NCBI RefSeq assembly: GCF_001445575.1
Contig: NZ_CP013200.1
Span: forward strand, 1,550,001 to 1,614,000
Direction of reading: 5' to 3'
DNA from: Arthrobacter alpinus
Lineage (GTDB): Bacteria > Actinomycetota > Actinomycetes > Actinomycetales > Micrococcaceae
DNA length: 64,000 bases
Below, one piece after another: positions 54,101 through 63,283 of this stretch. How positions within the stretch are numbered: position 1 is the stretch's first letter; every line of letters starts with the position of its first letter. A program made the position numbers and the translations under genes. A model generated the notes under the pieces. That model saw only the letters and a program-made list of their open reading frames with translations, searched no databases and was not told the DNA's origin.

Positions 54101-56004
54101 TCACGGCAGTGGGCGTGGGGGACATGTCCGGTGACGTGTTCGGCAATGGAATGCTGCGCACCCGCCATGTGAAGCTGGTGGCGGCCTTTGACCACCGGGA
54201 TATTTTCCTAGACCCCAATCCTGATGCCGGGACCGCCTTCGACGAGCGCCAGCGCTTGTATGATCTGCCGAGATCCTCTTGGCAGGACTACAACAAGGAG
54301 CTCATCAGCGCCGGCGGTGGCGTGTACTCGCGATCACTGAAGTCCATCCCGATTTCCGCGGAAGTTGCCGCCGCTCTTGGCTTGCCAACGGGAACCGTGA
54401 AGCTCAGCCCGCCGGAACTCCTACGGGCAGTGCTGCTGGCACCCACCGATCTGCTCTACAACGGCGGTATTGGTACGTACATCAAGGCCAGCACCGAAAG
54501 CAACGCCTCGGTGGGTGACAAGGCCAACGATTCTATCCGTGTTGACGGTGCGGATCTGCGAGTAAAGATCATCGGCGAGGGTGGCAACCTGGGCATGACC
54601 CAGCACGGACGTGTGGAGGCGGCCCTGCACGGGGTCATCTTGAACACCGATGCCATTGACAACTCTGCTGGTGTGGATTGCTCCGACCATGAAGTGAATA
54701 TCAAGATCTTCGTTGACCGGATGGTGGCTGCCGGAAAGCTGGACCCGGCGGAACGCACCGGTTTCCTCATGTCGATGACCGATGAAATTGGGCAACTGGT
54801 TCTCGAAGACAACATTGAGCAAAACATCCTGTTGCTCAACGATCGAGCGCATGTTGTCGACTGGAGCCCCAGTTACGAGCGTTTCATGGACTGGCTCGAA
54901 GAGCACGGAGATCTTGACCGTGAGCTCGAGGCACTGCCCAGCAACGCCGTGTTGCAGGAACGGCTGGCTTCCGGACAGGGCCTGACTTCTCCGGAACTCG
55001 CTGTCCTGTTGGCCTACGCCAAGATGGAGCTGGCCAAGGCACTGACCAATAGCGACCTTGCTGATGATCCGTGGTTCAAGTCAACGCTGCGCCGGTACTT
55101 CCCCACGGAGGTGGCTGCCCGCTTTGACGAGGAGCTGGACACGCATCCACTGCGCCGGGAGATCATTGCCACCGTTGTGGCCAACGACATGGTGAATCTG
55201 GGCGGCATCACCTTTGCCTTCCGTGCCATGGAAGAGTCTTCAGCCAGCGAAGTGGTAGTGGCCAAGGCCTTTGTTGCCTTGCATGAGATCTTTGACTTTG
55301 CCGCCATGAGCTCCATGCTGCGAGAACTGCCGCCCAGCTTCCCCACTGATCAGTGGAGCACCGTCCATCAGGACATGCGCCGCCTGCTGGACCGTGCCGT
55401 GCGCTGGCTGGTCAATGAAGGTATTGGCCAACAGAGCATTGCGGATGTGGTGGACCGCTTCAAGCCGGTAGTCAGCAGTCTGGCCCCCCACATCGGAGAC
55501 TTCTTCCAGGGTGTGGATGTGGACCGTGTGGAGAATTGGTACAACCGTGCCACCTCCTTTGATATGCCGGTGGCGTTGGGCCGGCGCTGGGCGGAACTCT
55601 TTGAGACCTTCCCATTGTTGGACGTGGCCAAGGTCAGTGAGGCGCTGAGCGAACCACAGGACACTGTGGCCAGCGTTTACTACGCCATCTACGACCGCTA
55701 CGGTGTGGACGCCTTGCTGGAACGCATCACTGCGTTGCCGCGTAATGACCGGTGGCAGGCTTTGGCCCGCGCCGCCTTGCGGGATGACCTCTACGCCACC
55801 ACGGCAGACATGACGCGCAACGTCATGAGCAGCACCAGTCATGGCGACACCACCCTGGCTCGGATTGAAGCCTGGGAAGCGCAGAATGCGGAGCAGTTGC
55901 AACGGGCCATCAGGATGTTTGCCGAGGTCAACGAGCTTGAAGAGGATGATATGGCGTCATTGTCGGTAGCATTAAGGCTCTTGCGTTCAATTGTGCGGCG
56001 TTAA
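51133..56004 (+). CDS. gdh: NAD-specific glutamate dehydrogenase, large (GDH-180) class
   Basis: 1623 residues, the normal size of the L-180 class known from Streptomyces and Mycobacterium (Rv2476c). The ~700 N-terminal residues carry ACT-like regulatory segments; the catalytic part has [43 protein letters not shown] and the NAD-binding [18 protein letters not shown]. It converts glutamate to 2-oxoglutarate and ammonia with NAD, a catabolic role. GGAGG 8 nt before ATG 51133. Monocistronic in appearance; pdtaS follows 102 bp later. Confidence 0.97.
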   Translation: [1623 protein letters not shown]

Positions 56005-56106
56005 TCGCTGGACTCTTATCTGTGCGGTTCTCACCTCACAGTTGCAGTAGCTAATGCGGTGCCCGCTGTTCGCAGCGGGCACCGCCCCCACGTATAAGGA
56101 GCCCAC

Positions 56107-57585
56107 ATGGCAATTTTTGCCGACATGATCAGGGAGAACCCCGGGTTGGGCCCGGGCGACGCCGAATGGCTGCACCTTCTAGTGGGGGACTGGCAGATGA
56201 TTGCCGATCTATCCTTCGCAGACTTGGTCCTGTGGTTCCCCAGTCACACGGGCACCGGCCATGTGGCGCTAGCCCACGTACGGCCCTCCACCTCCCACAC
56301 CATGTTCCACGCGGACTTTGTGGGCGAGCAAATCCAGCCGGAGCTTGAACCGCTGGTGCAGGCTGCGTGGAAGAGCCAAAACATTGAGCGCTCGCACGAA
56401 ACCAAAATTTGGAGCCCGGAGATGGCCATGCGAGTTGAGGCCATTCCCATGGTCCGCAACGGCCGCACCCTGGCAGTGATCACTACACACATGGACTTGT
56501 CCAGCTCGCGGATGCCCTCCCGGCTGGAACTGACGTACCGCCAGTGCGCTTACGATCTGCTCAAAATGGGCACCTTGGGGCTGTGGCCCGATTTTGCCTC
56601 GCCCACCGGCTCCCGCCGCGGAGCTCCGCGCGTTGGCGACGGTCTGTTACGCCTGGACGTGGACGGCATTGTGCAATATGCCAGCCCCAACGGCGTCTCG
56701 GCATTCCGCCGGTTGGGCGACGGCGAATCCCTGGAAGGCCGTTCACTGGCCGAAGTCACCACGGGTCTGCTCAAGGATCGGCGCATGGTGGATGAATCGC
56801 TGCCGCTGGTGGTCACGGGGCGGATGCCGTGGCGCACCGAAATTGAATCCCGGGGCGTCAGCCTCTCCCTACGAGCCATCCCGCTGCGCGACGGCACCGA
56901 ACGCTTTGGTGCTCTAGTGCTCTGCCGCGACGTCTCCGAGCTGCGGCGCAGGGAACAAGAGCTGGTGACCAAGGATGCCACCATCCGCGAGATCCACCAC
57001 CGGGTGAAGAACAACCTGCAGACCGTGGCTGCCTTGCTGCGGATGCAGTCGCGCCGGATGCACAGCGAAGAAGGCAAACAGGGCTTGGAGCAGGCCATGC
57101 GTCGTGTGGCCACCATTGCTTTGGTGCATGAAACCTTGTCCCAGGGGTTGGCTCAGAACGTTGACTTTGACGAGCTGATTGACCGACAGTTCAGGCTTTC
57201 CGCAGAGGTGGCCTCGCCGTCTCAGCGCGTGCGGACCGAACGCGAAGGTGCCTTTGGTGAGCTACCCAGCGATTTCGCCACCCCGCTGGCACTGGTGATC
57301 AACGAGCTGGTGGCGAACGCCGTCGAACATGGCTTGCAGGACCGTGAAGGAACTGTGTGGCTGATTGCGGACCGGTACAAGAATAGTTCCGGCGACGATG
57401 CGCTGACAGTGAAAATAGCTGACGATGGCGTGGGGTTGCCCCAGGGGACCATTGCCGAGGGGCTCGGGTTGCAAATTGTGCGCACGCTGGTCACCAGCGA
57501 ATTAGGCGGCACCATTGACTGGTCTCCGCGAGAGGGTGGCGGCACAGTGGTGGAGCTACAGATGGCACTCATCTCACGCCACTGA
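56107..57585 (+). CDS. pdtaS: Sensor histidine kinase, PdtaS-like
   Basis: 492 residues. N-terminal GAF-like domain (LHLLVGDWQMIADLSFADLVLWFP), PAS-like middle (LLRLDVDGIVQYASPNGVSAFRRLG), HisKA_2 box EIHHRVKNNLQTVAALLRMQSRR with the phospho-His, and HATPase_c (LVINELVANAVEHG, ADDGVGLPQG, LGLQIVRTLV). No membrane segment: cytosolic. In Mycobacterium PdtaS (Rv3220c) lies next to whiB1 and phosphorylates the RNA-binding antiterminator PdtaR. The PdtaR gene is not in this window. AAGGAG 6 nt before ATG 56107. Confidence 0.93.
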   Translation: MAIFADMIRENPGLGPGDAEWLHLLVGDWQMIADLSFADLVLWFPSHTGTGHVALAHVRPSTSHTMFHADFVGEQIQPELEPLVQAAWKSQNIERSHETKIWSPEMAMRVEAIPMVRNGRTLAVITTHMDLSSSRMPSRLELTYRQCAYDLLKMGTLGLWPDFASPTGSRRGAPRVGDGLLRLDVDGIVQYASPNGVSAFRRLGDGESLEGRSLAEVTTGLLKDRRMVDESLPLVVTGRMPWRTEIESRGVSLSLRAIPLRDGTERFGALVLCRDVSELRRREQELVTKDATIREIHHRVKNNLQTVAALLRMQSRRMHSEEGKQGLEQAMRRVATIALVHETLSQGLAQNVDFDELIDRQFRLSAEVASPSQRVRTEREGAFGELPSDFATPLALVINELVANAVEHGLQDREGTVWLIADRYKNSSGDDALTVKIADDGVGLPQGTIAEGLGLQIVRTLVTSELGGTIDWSPREGGGTVVELQMALISRH

Positions 57586-57646
57586 ATCCAAACAGCAGCT
57601 GGTGCGATAAAAACACGCTCAGCGTCGCATGATCTGTTGCTTAAAA

Positions 57647-57685
57647 AACTGACCCCTAGCAATCAATGATTGCTAGGGGTCAGTT
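57647..57685. terminator. Perfect 19-bp hairpin terminator between pdtaS and whiB1
   Basis: Arms 57647-57665 and 57667-57685 with a single-base centre, between the convergent stops of pdtaS (+) and whiB1 (-). An A-run lies on its left, giving a T-run for minus-strand transcripts, so it should terminate whiB1 efficiently. Confidence 0.85.
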
Positions 57686-57695
57686 GGAGCTTTTG

Positions 57696-57944
57696 CTAGC
57701 TGGCTCGGCGGGCGCGAGCTGCGCGACGCTTCATGGCGCGACGCTCGTCCTCGCTCAAGCCACCCCAGACTCCTGCGTCCTGGCCGGATTCGATAGCCCA
57801 CTTCAAGCAGGTGTCAATCACGGGGCAGCGACGGCAAACGCTCTTTGCTTCCTCGATCTGCAGCAAGGCTGGTCCGGTGTTCCCCACAGGGAAGAACAGT
57901 TCCGGGTCCTTGTCGAGGCAGGCTGCGCGACTACGCCAGTCCAT
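57696..57944 (-). CDS. whiB1: WhiB-family transcriptional regulator WhiB1
   Basis: 82 residues. Cysteines at 9, 37, 40 and 46 match exactly the [4Fe-4S] ligands of mycobacterial WhiB1; the GVWGG turn (GQDAGVWGGLSEDERRAMKRR) and basic tail are the DNA-binding end. WhiB1 is a nitric-oxide-sensitive Fe-S regulator that works with the principal sigma factor. ATG 57944 gives the MDWRSRAAC start typical of WhiB1; an in-frame GTG at 57953 is too close to GGAG. The upstream leader has a strong hairpin. Confidence 0.95.
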   Translation of the reverse strand: MDWRSRAACLDKDPELFFPVGNTGPALLQIEEAKSVCRRCPVIDTCLKWAIESGQDAGVWGGLSEDERRAMKRRAARARRAS

Positions 57945-58009
57945 GCTGATCACTTACTCCTTTTAGAACGGAGGCATCTTGTGAAAAATTTCACTTTAGG
58001 CCACATAAG

Positions 58010-58031
58010 AAAGGGCCCGTCTGGGCCCTTT
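58010..58031. promoter_or_regulatory. Hairpin upstream of whiB1
   Basis: Perfect 9-bp stem AAAGGGCCC/GGGCCCTTT with a 4-nt loop, ~65 bp before the whiB1 start. On the minus strand it is followed by CTTATG, on the plus strand by TTAGG, so it looks like an intrinsic terminator or attenuator. Whether the whiB1 transcript includes it is unknown. Confidence 0.5.
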
Positions 58032-58175
58032 TAGGTCATTGACTTAAGCGTGTCATGTTAACTCTGTGTAAACAAGAGGTTAGGGCCGAAATAATAGCTT
58101 ATAAGCATGAGCGATGCGTCACAACGACTCTTTGCTTCACAGTTCGTCTGCAGCAATCTCCGATAAGGTTCTTTT

Positions 58176-58673
58176 GTGCGTAAAGATCCCCAAACCCCAG
58201 CCGAGCTGCCCATTCCTAATGGCCACAATGCGGTGGAAGCGGCCCCTGTCAAGGGTGATATAACCCGACCAGTGGGTGTCTATGTCATTGCCGTGGTGGT
58301 GGGACTAGAGGCGTTGGCGTTGGGGGTCATGGGCGTTTGGTCGGTGCTATCGCTACTGACACAGCCCAGCCACTCGGTCACCAGCGGTATTTTCCTGACA
58401 GTGCTTATTTTCGGGTTGGCTGCAGGCTTGGCCGGCGTGGCAGTCAACGCCTTCAAAGGTATGAGATGGACCCGATCGGCAGCGTTCGTCTGGCAATTGC
58501 TCATGATGGCCATTGGTGTTCCTGCCCTACTAGAAGGCCAAATTCCTTTGGGTCTGCTGCTCCTGCTGCCGCCGCTGGCTACTGCTTACTTCCTGTTCAC
58601 GCCCAAGGTGGTGGACTTTTCGCTGCGCAAGGCCTCCGATGAATCTGGCGAATCGGATGGAAAACTGCTCTAG
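58176..58673 (+). CDS. Small integral membrane protein of unknown function
   Basis: 165 residues with about four membrane segments: VGVYVIAVVVGLEALALGVMGVWSV, GIFLTVLIFGLAAGLAGVAVNAF, AAFVWQLLMMAIGVPALL, PLGLLLLLPPLATAYFLF. Both ends are hydrophilic. Similar proteins are frequent beside whiB1-like genes in Micrococcaceae in my recollection, but the function is unknown. GTG 58176 has no clear ribosome site; the transcript may be leaderless. Confidence 0.75.
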   Translation: MRKDPQTPAELPIPNGHNAVEAAPVKGDITRPVGVYVIAVVVGLEALALGVMGVWSVLSLLTQPSHSVTSGIFLTVLIFGLAAGLAGVAVNAFKGMRWTRSAAFVWQLLMMAIGVPALLEGQIPLGLLLLLPPLATAYFLFTPKVVDFSLRKASDESGESDGKLL

Positions 58674-58762
58674 CGTGCCGGTTCTGGCATCACCGGCTAT
58701 GGGCTCACCGGTTCTGGGCTCACCTTTTCGAGGTAGCTCCGGCTCCTGCTCTGCCGGCCGGT

Positions 58763-61700
58763 TTAGGCTCCCGGCTGCGGGAATTGAAACCACTCCCGGC
58801 GGACGCCATCGATCAAGACCGCACGCCCCGGCGGTTCGGACCCGACAGTGTCCAGACGGACACCGAACAACTCTGCGTCGCTGACCTTCTGAGGCCGAAG
58901 GATGACTCCTTGCTGAGCGGTGCGCAGACCCCACTCAAGTGGCAACCGTGAGACTGCCGGACCCGGATAGGGCAGGGCAACAATCAGCACAGCACCGGCA
59001 GACAGCTGCTCCCCGGCAATGCATAGTTGATCAGCTGTCATGGAGAGCGGATTATCCAGGAGCAGCACCTGCTGCGCCCGGGTAGAGATTGGGGCAGGTG
59101 GGTCAGTACCCGGGAAGCTGGCATTCTCCGAACCGGTGCCCGCCGAACCGGTACCAGCTGAACCGAAATCGGCTGCGAGCGCAACAAGCCAGCTGGCATC
59201 GTTGACGTGTGCGAGCATCCGCAAGAAGCTACTCTTGCCGGTTTGTGGGCCCCCAACAACTGCCAACACTGCGCCGGGCTCCAGCCACACATAGACAGGA
59301 TCCTCGCCGTCGCCGCCCACACCCAACACCAGTGAAACGCCGGTGCTGCTAGTGCCAGAAGGCGGTGCGGCTAGTGCATTGAGTTTCTCGAGGTGCGAAG
59401 ACGGCAAAGAATGTGGCAGGGGAGCCACGCGCAAGATCCGCGCCGCAAAATCCTGCCTTTCCGGTAATTGGGGCTCCGGCAGCTGTAAATGCTTACCTGG
59501 TTCCGGTGGCAGAAGTCTCCCCAATTGAGCAACATGCATGTGGTTCATCAATTCCGGGGCGTCACCGGAATTGATGGCCCCGTCGAGTCCAGCCCTTCCG
59601 GGCAGTGGGGCAAACGCCGGCATGCGGGGCCACAACATGGTGGACTCGGCTGGACTCCCATGACTCAGATACATCCGGTTGGGAATCGCTGCCATGAATC
59701 CAGCGGTGAGCAGTTCCCGGGCACCACCCACAACCAGGGTGACGTTCTTTCCGCCGAAGCGCACCAGCTCTGAGATGCGCTCCTCTGCCTCGTGCCAAGG
59801 ACTGGATCTGAACGCGGTAATCCAGCGGCCCCAGTCGGTGATGCACAGGATCAACGGGTGCATGCAATTTCTGGCTGTTTCACTGAGCCGATGCATCAGA
59901 TGTTCGGCGCTCCGCAGATGATCGGGCGTCAAATAGCTGCCCACCCACGGGCAGGCCGCAAAATCCCGCAGTGAGGCATCGGCGTCGAGCAGGTACAGCA
60001 GGGGAGCCTGTGCCTGCTGTGCTTCCGGCAAACCCGCGGCGGCGGCCAACAGGCGCCCGGCCACCAAGGCCACGGCACGGGAGGGTTCGGACCCGGTACC
60101 AAAACACGCCAGGTGGGAATGGTGCACCGGATTCCAGCGTAAGGGCCGCAGGCATTGCTGTTCCGGCAGATCCATGATGCCCAACGTCACAGCACCGTCG
60201 GACTCATCGGGCTCCCCAGCAGCTCGCCAATCTCCACATTCCGCAAAGTCCACTTCGGCGGGCAGCTCCGGGGCTACGACGGCAGGGGCGGCGACGAGTG
60301 TGGAGTCCAAGGTACAGGCGTTAATCCACGCCTGCGTCATGACCGCTGCCACGGCATCAACCCCGCCGGCAGCCACCAGCGAGGCAAGGTTCGGCGCGCG
60401 GCTGCCTGATTCCAGTTCTTCCGTGCGTTCCACTGTGGGCAGCAAACTCGCCCCAGTGGCCGGTATGCCGAGCACAGCGCTTTGAAATTCCTCCGGCGCT
60501 CCGCCAGCGCGGCTGATGTAGGCCCGGCCCGGGGTGTTTACGGCAATGTGGGCCGCTACGGAACTGCCAATGACATCGACGGAATCAACACCGGATTGCA
60601 CCCGCAGGCAGATAGAGCTGGTCACGTTGGCGCGGATGTCCGCGTTCACCGCTCCTTGGGGCCGTTGAGTGGCCATGACCAGATGGATACCCAAGGACCG
60701 GCCCACCGCGGCAATCCGCATGAGTTCCGCCAGAGCATCAGGGAATTGATCCACCAGGACCCGGAATTCATCAACCACAATCACCAAGTGCGCCATGGCA
60801 TGGTGACCAGAACCCGCACCCAACAGGTCAGAGTGGGTTCGGTAGGCGCTGCTGTCGGCTACCTCGGCGGCGGATAACGCCGCCTCGCGCCGGTGGAGCT
60901 CGGCCCGCAGTGACGCCAAGGTCCGATCCATGCCGTGGCCGCCCAGATCCGTGACCAATGAACTGGTGTGGGGCAGCTTCTCCAACGCGCCCAGTCCTGC
61001 TCCGCCCTTGAAATCAATGAGCACAAATTGCAGATCGGCGGGGGAGTGGCTTGCGGCGAGACTGCCCACCAGCGCTCGAAGGAACTCTGACTTCCCGGAG
61101 CCCGTGGTGCCACCCACCAGTAGATGCGGCCCATCGTGCTGGAAGCTAAACATGGTGGGGCCACGTGACGACTGCCCGATAAGCACGGGAAGCAGCGGCC
61201 CTCCGGCGCAGGCCGCCCATGCGGCAGCCTGCGCCGCGGCGGTGCACTGATCGGGAGATGGCAGGAAGTTAATAGCCAAGGAGCCGCGAGACTCCCGTAG
61301 TTGTGTGGCCTCTGATCGCGCACGACGGCGTGCATGGGCGGCAAATACTGTTGGTGTGACGCCGTCGGGCGTAAATTCCTGCCCCGAGAACGAACCCACA
61401 ATGCTGGGTCCCCGGATTTGCAGCTGCACTGTGTGCTGCATCGAGGGGTCGAGCGATGGCCCAGATGGCCCGGTCGCGTTCATCCTGACAAGGATGGTGT
61501 GGACGTGGGGTCTGCACTGCATCCCGGAGAAATCAACATCTCCAACGATCAGCAGCACACAGGGTGGCGCCGGCCCCTCGCCAGGCTGCTCCTCGCCAGG
61601 GATGCCCGCTCCTACAGGGCGGGACACGGCAGCAAAGGCGCGCTGAGCGGCATCGGCTGACATGGCCAGTTCGGTATGGGGCAGGAACCTCGCTGCCCAC

Positions 61701-63283
61701 GGCAAACTGTCCGGGGTACCCAGCACAACCACGGGGACATTTGCAGCATCGAGTTGCATCAAGACGAAGTTCAGCAAGGGGAGCGCGACTCCGGCAGGAC
61801 CGCTAATGATGAGGGGTTCGGCACTCAGCGGAACCACGAACGGTAGGGAATGAACGCGGGGTGCCGTGAACCCCGGATCGGGCGGATCGGCGGCGATGTG
61901 CGCGGAGCGGGAGCCAAGCCCCACACGGAGAGCAAGCCCTGGGGCGCCAGAACCAGAGCCAGAAAAGGCGGTGGAGGCGGGAGCAGAGGCAGAGACAGTG
62001 GCCCGGGCTGTCGTGGGTAGTAAGGTCTGCGAAGTCGATGCGTTCAGCACGATCGTGGCGGCGTCGGGAAAAGCACGCTCCGCCCGTTCGGCGTCCCAGA
62101 CCACGGCACGTGCCACGTCATCCCGGAAGGACTTGCGCCGTTTGGAGCCACCCAGTAGTGGAACGAGCACAGTCACGGCTCCCATGGCAGCAAAAGCCAG
62201 AAACATCATGGAACCGGTAAATACGGCCAACACCGTGCCCAGTAGTAAGGGGAGCAGCCCAGTCAGCAAGATGGCGACGGAAGCGCGGGAAGAGCGCGAT
62301 GACGCAGGGACGGCTAGCGGAGCGGCAGCCGACATGTTCAGCAGTGACATCGGGACCATGTGAGGTGCCGACACACTCGCGGTTGATCCGGCATCAGGGT
62401 GCCGGTCAGAGTCAAGGGAAGAAGCAGGGGGAGAGGCAGAGCCGGGGCCAAACGGAGGAGCCGGGGCCCCGCCAGGGTTTGAGTCCAACGGAGGAGCAGG
62501 AGCCGGCGCAGAATTCGCTGGGGAGGAACCCTTCGACCCTGAACCCCTCGGCCCTGTGCTGGTCGACCCCAAGCCCGTCGATACTGAGTGCCACACCAGG
62601 CCGTCACCGAGGATCGGTCTGGGCAGCCGCAACTCCCATTGGGAGTTTCCACAACTGATCCGCTGCCCAGTTTCCATGGAGATGGTCCCTTTGACTGCGT
62701 GGGCGCTCGCCGTTGGTCCGTCGGATGTGCGGTGCAGGAGAAAGCCGGAGGAGCCGTGGGTCGCCGTTAACGTGATGCGCGCAGCGCCAATCACTAGTGT
62801 GCCGTGATGTCGGGACAGTGCAGGGTCGGGTAGCTGCAACCGGCACCGCCCGCGGCCCAGACTGTAACTCCCACGACGCAGGGCAAAGATCGTCCCGGCG
62901 GCAGGACCCGAACAAACAACCAACAGCGCCACGGATCCGGACGGTACAGTTCCAGACGGTACGGATCCGGACGGTACAGTGCTTGCTGGGACAGCGCCGG
63001 ACAGGACAGCCCCTGATGGGTCAGCCGTAGCTGGCACATCGCCAGCAGGGACTCCGTCCGCCGGCCAAGCAACCACCACCGCCCCGTTGCACAACATGGC
63101 ACTGGCCGGTTGTAGGATGCCCAGCGACTGCCCGGCAACAGTGAAGACAAAGCCCGGCCATTGCCTCTCCAGCGCCTGCTGCAAGGACAAACCAGAACAC
63201 AGGGCGCCCGGTGGCCATGTGACGCTGAGTTCCACTGGTGCAAACACGCCGGAACCCGCCACCATCGTGATCTCCAGCCGCAT
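58763..63283 (-). CDS. FHA-FtsK/SpoIIIE ATPase, EssC/EccC-like
   Basis: 1506 residues. N-terminal ~80 residues are a ubiquitin-like (YukD-type) region, then an FHA domain around residues 125-200 (LGRGRCRLQLPDPALSRHHGTL). After a Pro/Ser-rich linker two membrane helices lie at ~330-385. The first FtsK domain has Walker A GTTGSGKSEFLRAL (~725) and Walker B LVIVVDEFRVLVDQ (~830). Near residue 1345 a second site GGPQTGKSSFLRML is present with a possible Walker B VLLLDNP. This is the layout of type VII secretion EssC. No WXG100, EsaA or EccB/D gene is visible. ATG 63283 is supported by GGGAG. Confidence 0.88.
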   Translation of the reverse strand: MRLEITMVAGSGVFAPVELSVTWPPGALCSGLSLQQALERQWPGFVFTVAGQSLGILQPASAMLCNGAVVVAWPADGVPAGDVPATADPSGAVLSGAVPASTVPSGSVPSGTVPSGSVALLVVCSGPAAGTIFALRRGSYSLGRGRCRLQLPDPALSRHHGTLVIGAARITLTATHGSSGFLLHRTSDGPTASAHAVKGTISMETGQRISCGNSQWELRLPRPILGDGLVWHSVSTGLGSTSTGPRGSGSKGSSPANSAPAPAPPLDSNPGGAPAPPFGPGSASPPASSLDSDRHPDAGSTASVSAPHMVPMSLLNMSAAAPLAVPASSRSSRASVAILLTGLLPLLLGTVLAVFTGSMMFLAFAAMGAVTVLVPLLGGSKRRKSFRDDVARAVVWDAERAERAFPDAATIVLNASTSQTLLPTTARATVSASAPASTAFSGSGSGAPGLALRVGLGSRSAHIAADPPDPGFTAPRVHSLPFVVPLSAEPLIISGPAGVALPLLNFVLMQLDAANVPVVVLGTPDSLPWAARFLPHTELAMSADAAQRAFAAVSRPVGAGIPGEEQPGEGPAPPCVLLIVGDVDFSGMQCRPHVHTILVRMNATGPSGPSLDPSMQHTVQLQIRGPSIVGSFSGQEFTPDGVTPTVFAAHARRRARSEATQLRESRGSLAINFLPSPDQCTAAAQAAAWAACAGGPLLPVLIGQSSRGPTMFSFQHDGPHLLVGGTTGSGKSEFLRALVGSLAASHSPADLQFVLIDFKGGAGLGALEKLPHTSSLVTDLGGHGMDRTLASLRAELHRREAALSAAEVADSSAYRTHSDLLGAGSGHHAMAHLVIVVDEFRVLVDQFPDALAELMRIAAVGRSLGIHLVMATQRPQGAVNADIRANVTSSICLRVQSGVDSVDVIGSSVAAHIAVNTPGRAYISRAGGAPEEFQSAVLGIPATGASLLPTVERTEELESGSRAPNLASLVAAGGVDAVAAVMTQAWINACTLDSTLVAAPAVVAPELPAEVDFAECGDWRAAGEPDESDGAVTLGIMDLPEQQCLRPLRWNPVHHSHLACFGTGSEPSRAVALVAGRLLAAAAGLPEAQQAQAPLLYLLDADASLRDFAACPWVGSYLTPDHLRSAEHLMHRLSETARNCMHPLILCITDWGRWITAFRSSPWHEAEERISELVRFGGKNVTLVVGGARELLTAGFMAAIPNRMYLSHGSPAESTMLWPRMPAFAPLPGRAGLDGAINSGDAPELMNHMHVAQLGRLLPPEPGKHLQLPEPQLPERQDFAARILRVAPLPHSLPSSHLEKLNALAAPPSGTSSTGVSLVLGVGGDGEDPVYVWLEPGAVLAVVGGPQTGKSSFLRMLAHVNDASWLVALAADFGSAGTGSAGTGSENASFPGTDPPAPISTRAQQVLLLDNPLSMTADQLCIAGEQLSAGAVLIVALPYPGPAVSRLPLEWGLRTAQQGVILRPQKVSDAELFGVRLDTVGSEPPGRAVLIDGVRREWFQFPQPGA

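Noticed and set aside
58107..58169. Possible 19-codon upstream ORF before the small membrane protein
   Set aside because: It starts ATG AGC GAT and ends TAA, but it has no ribosome site and no conserved residue pattern that I can judge, so it is not listed as a gene.
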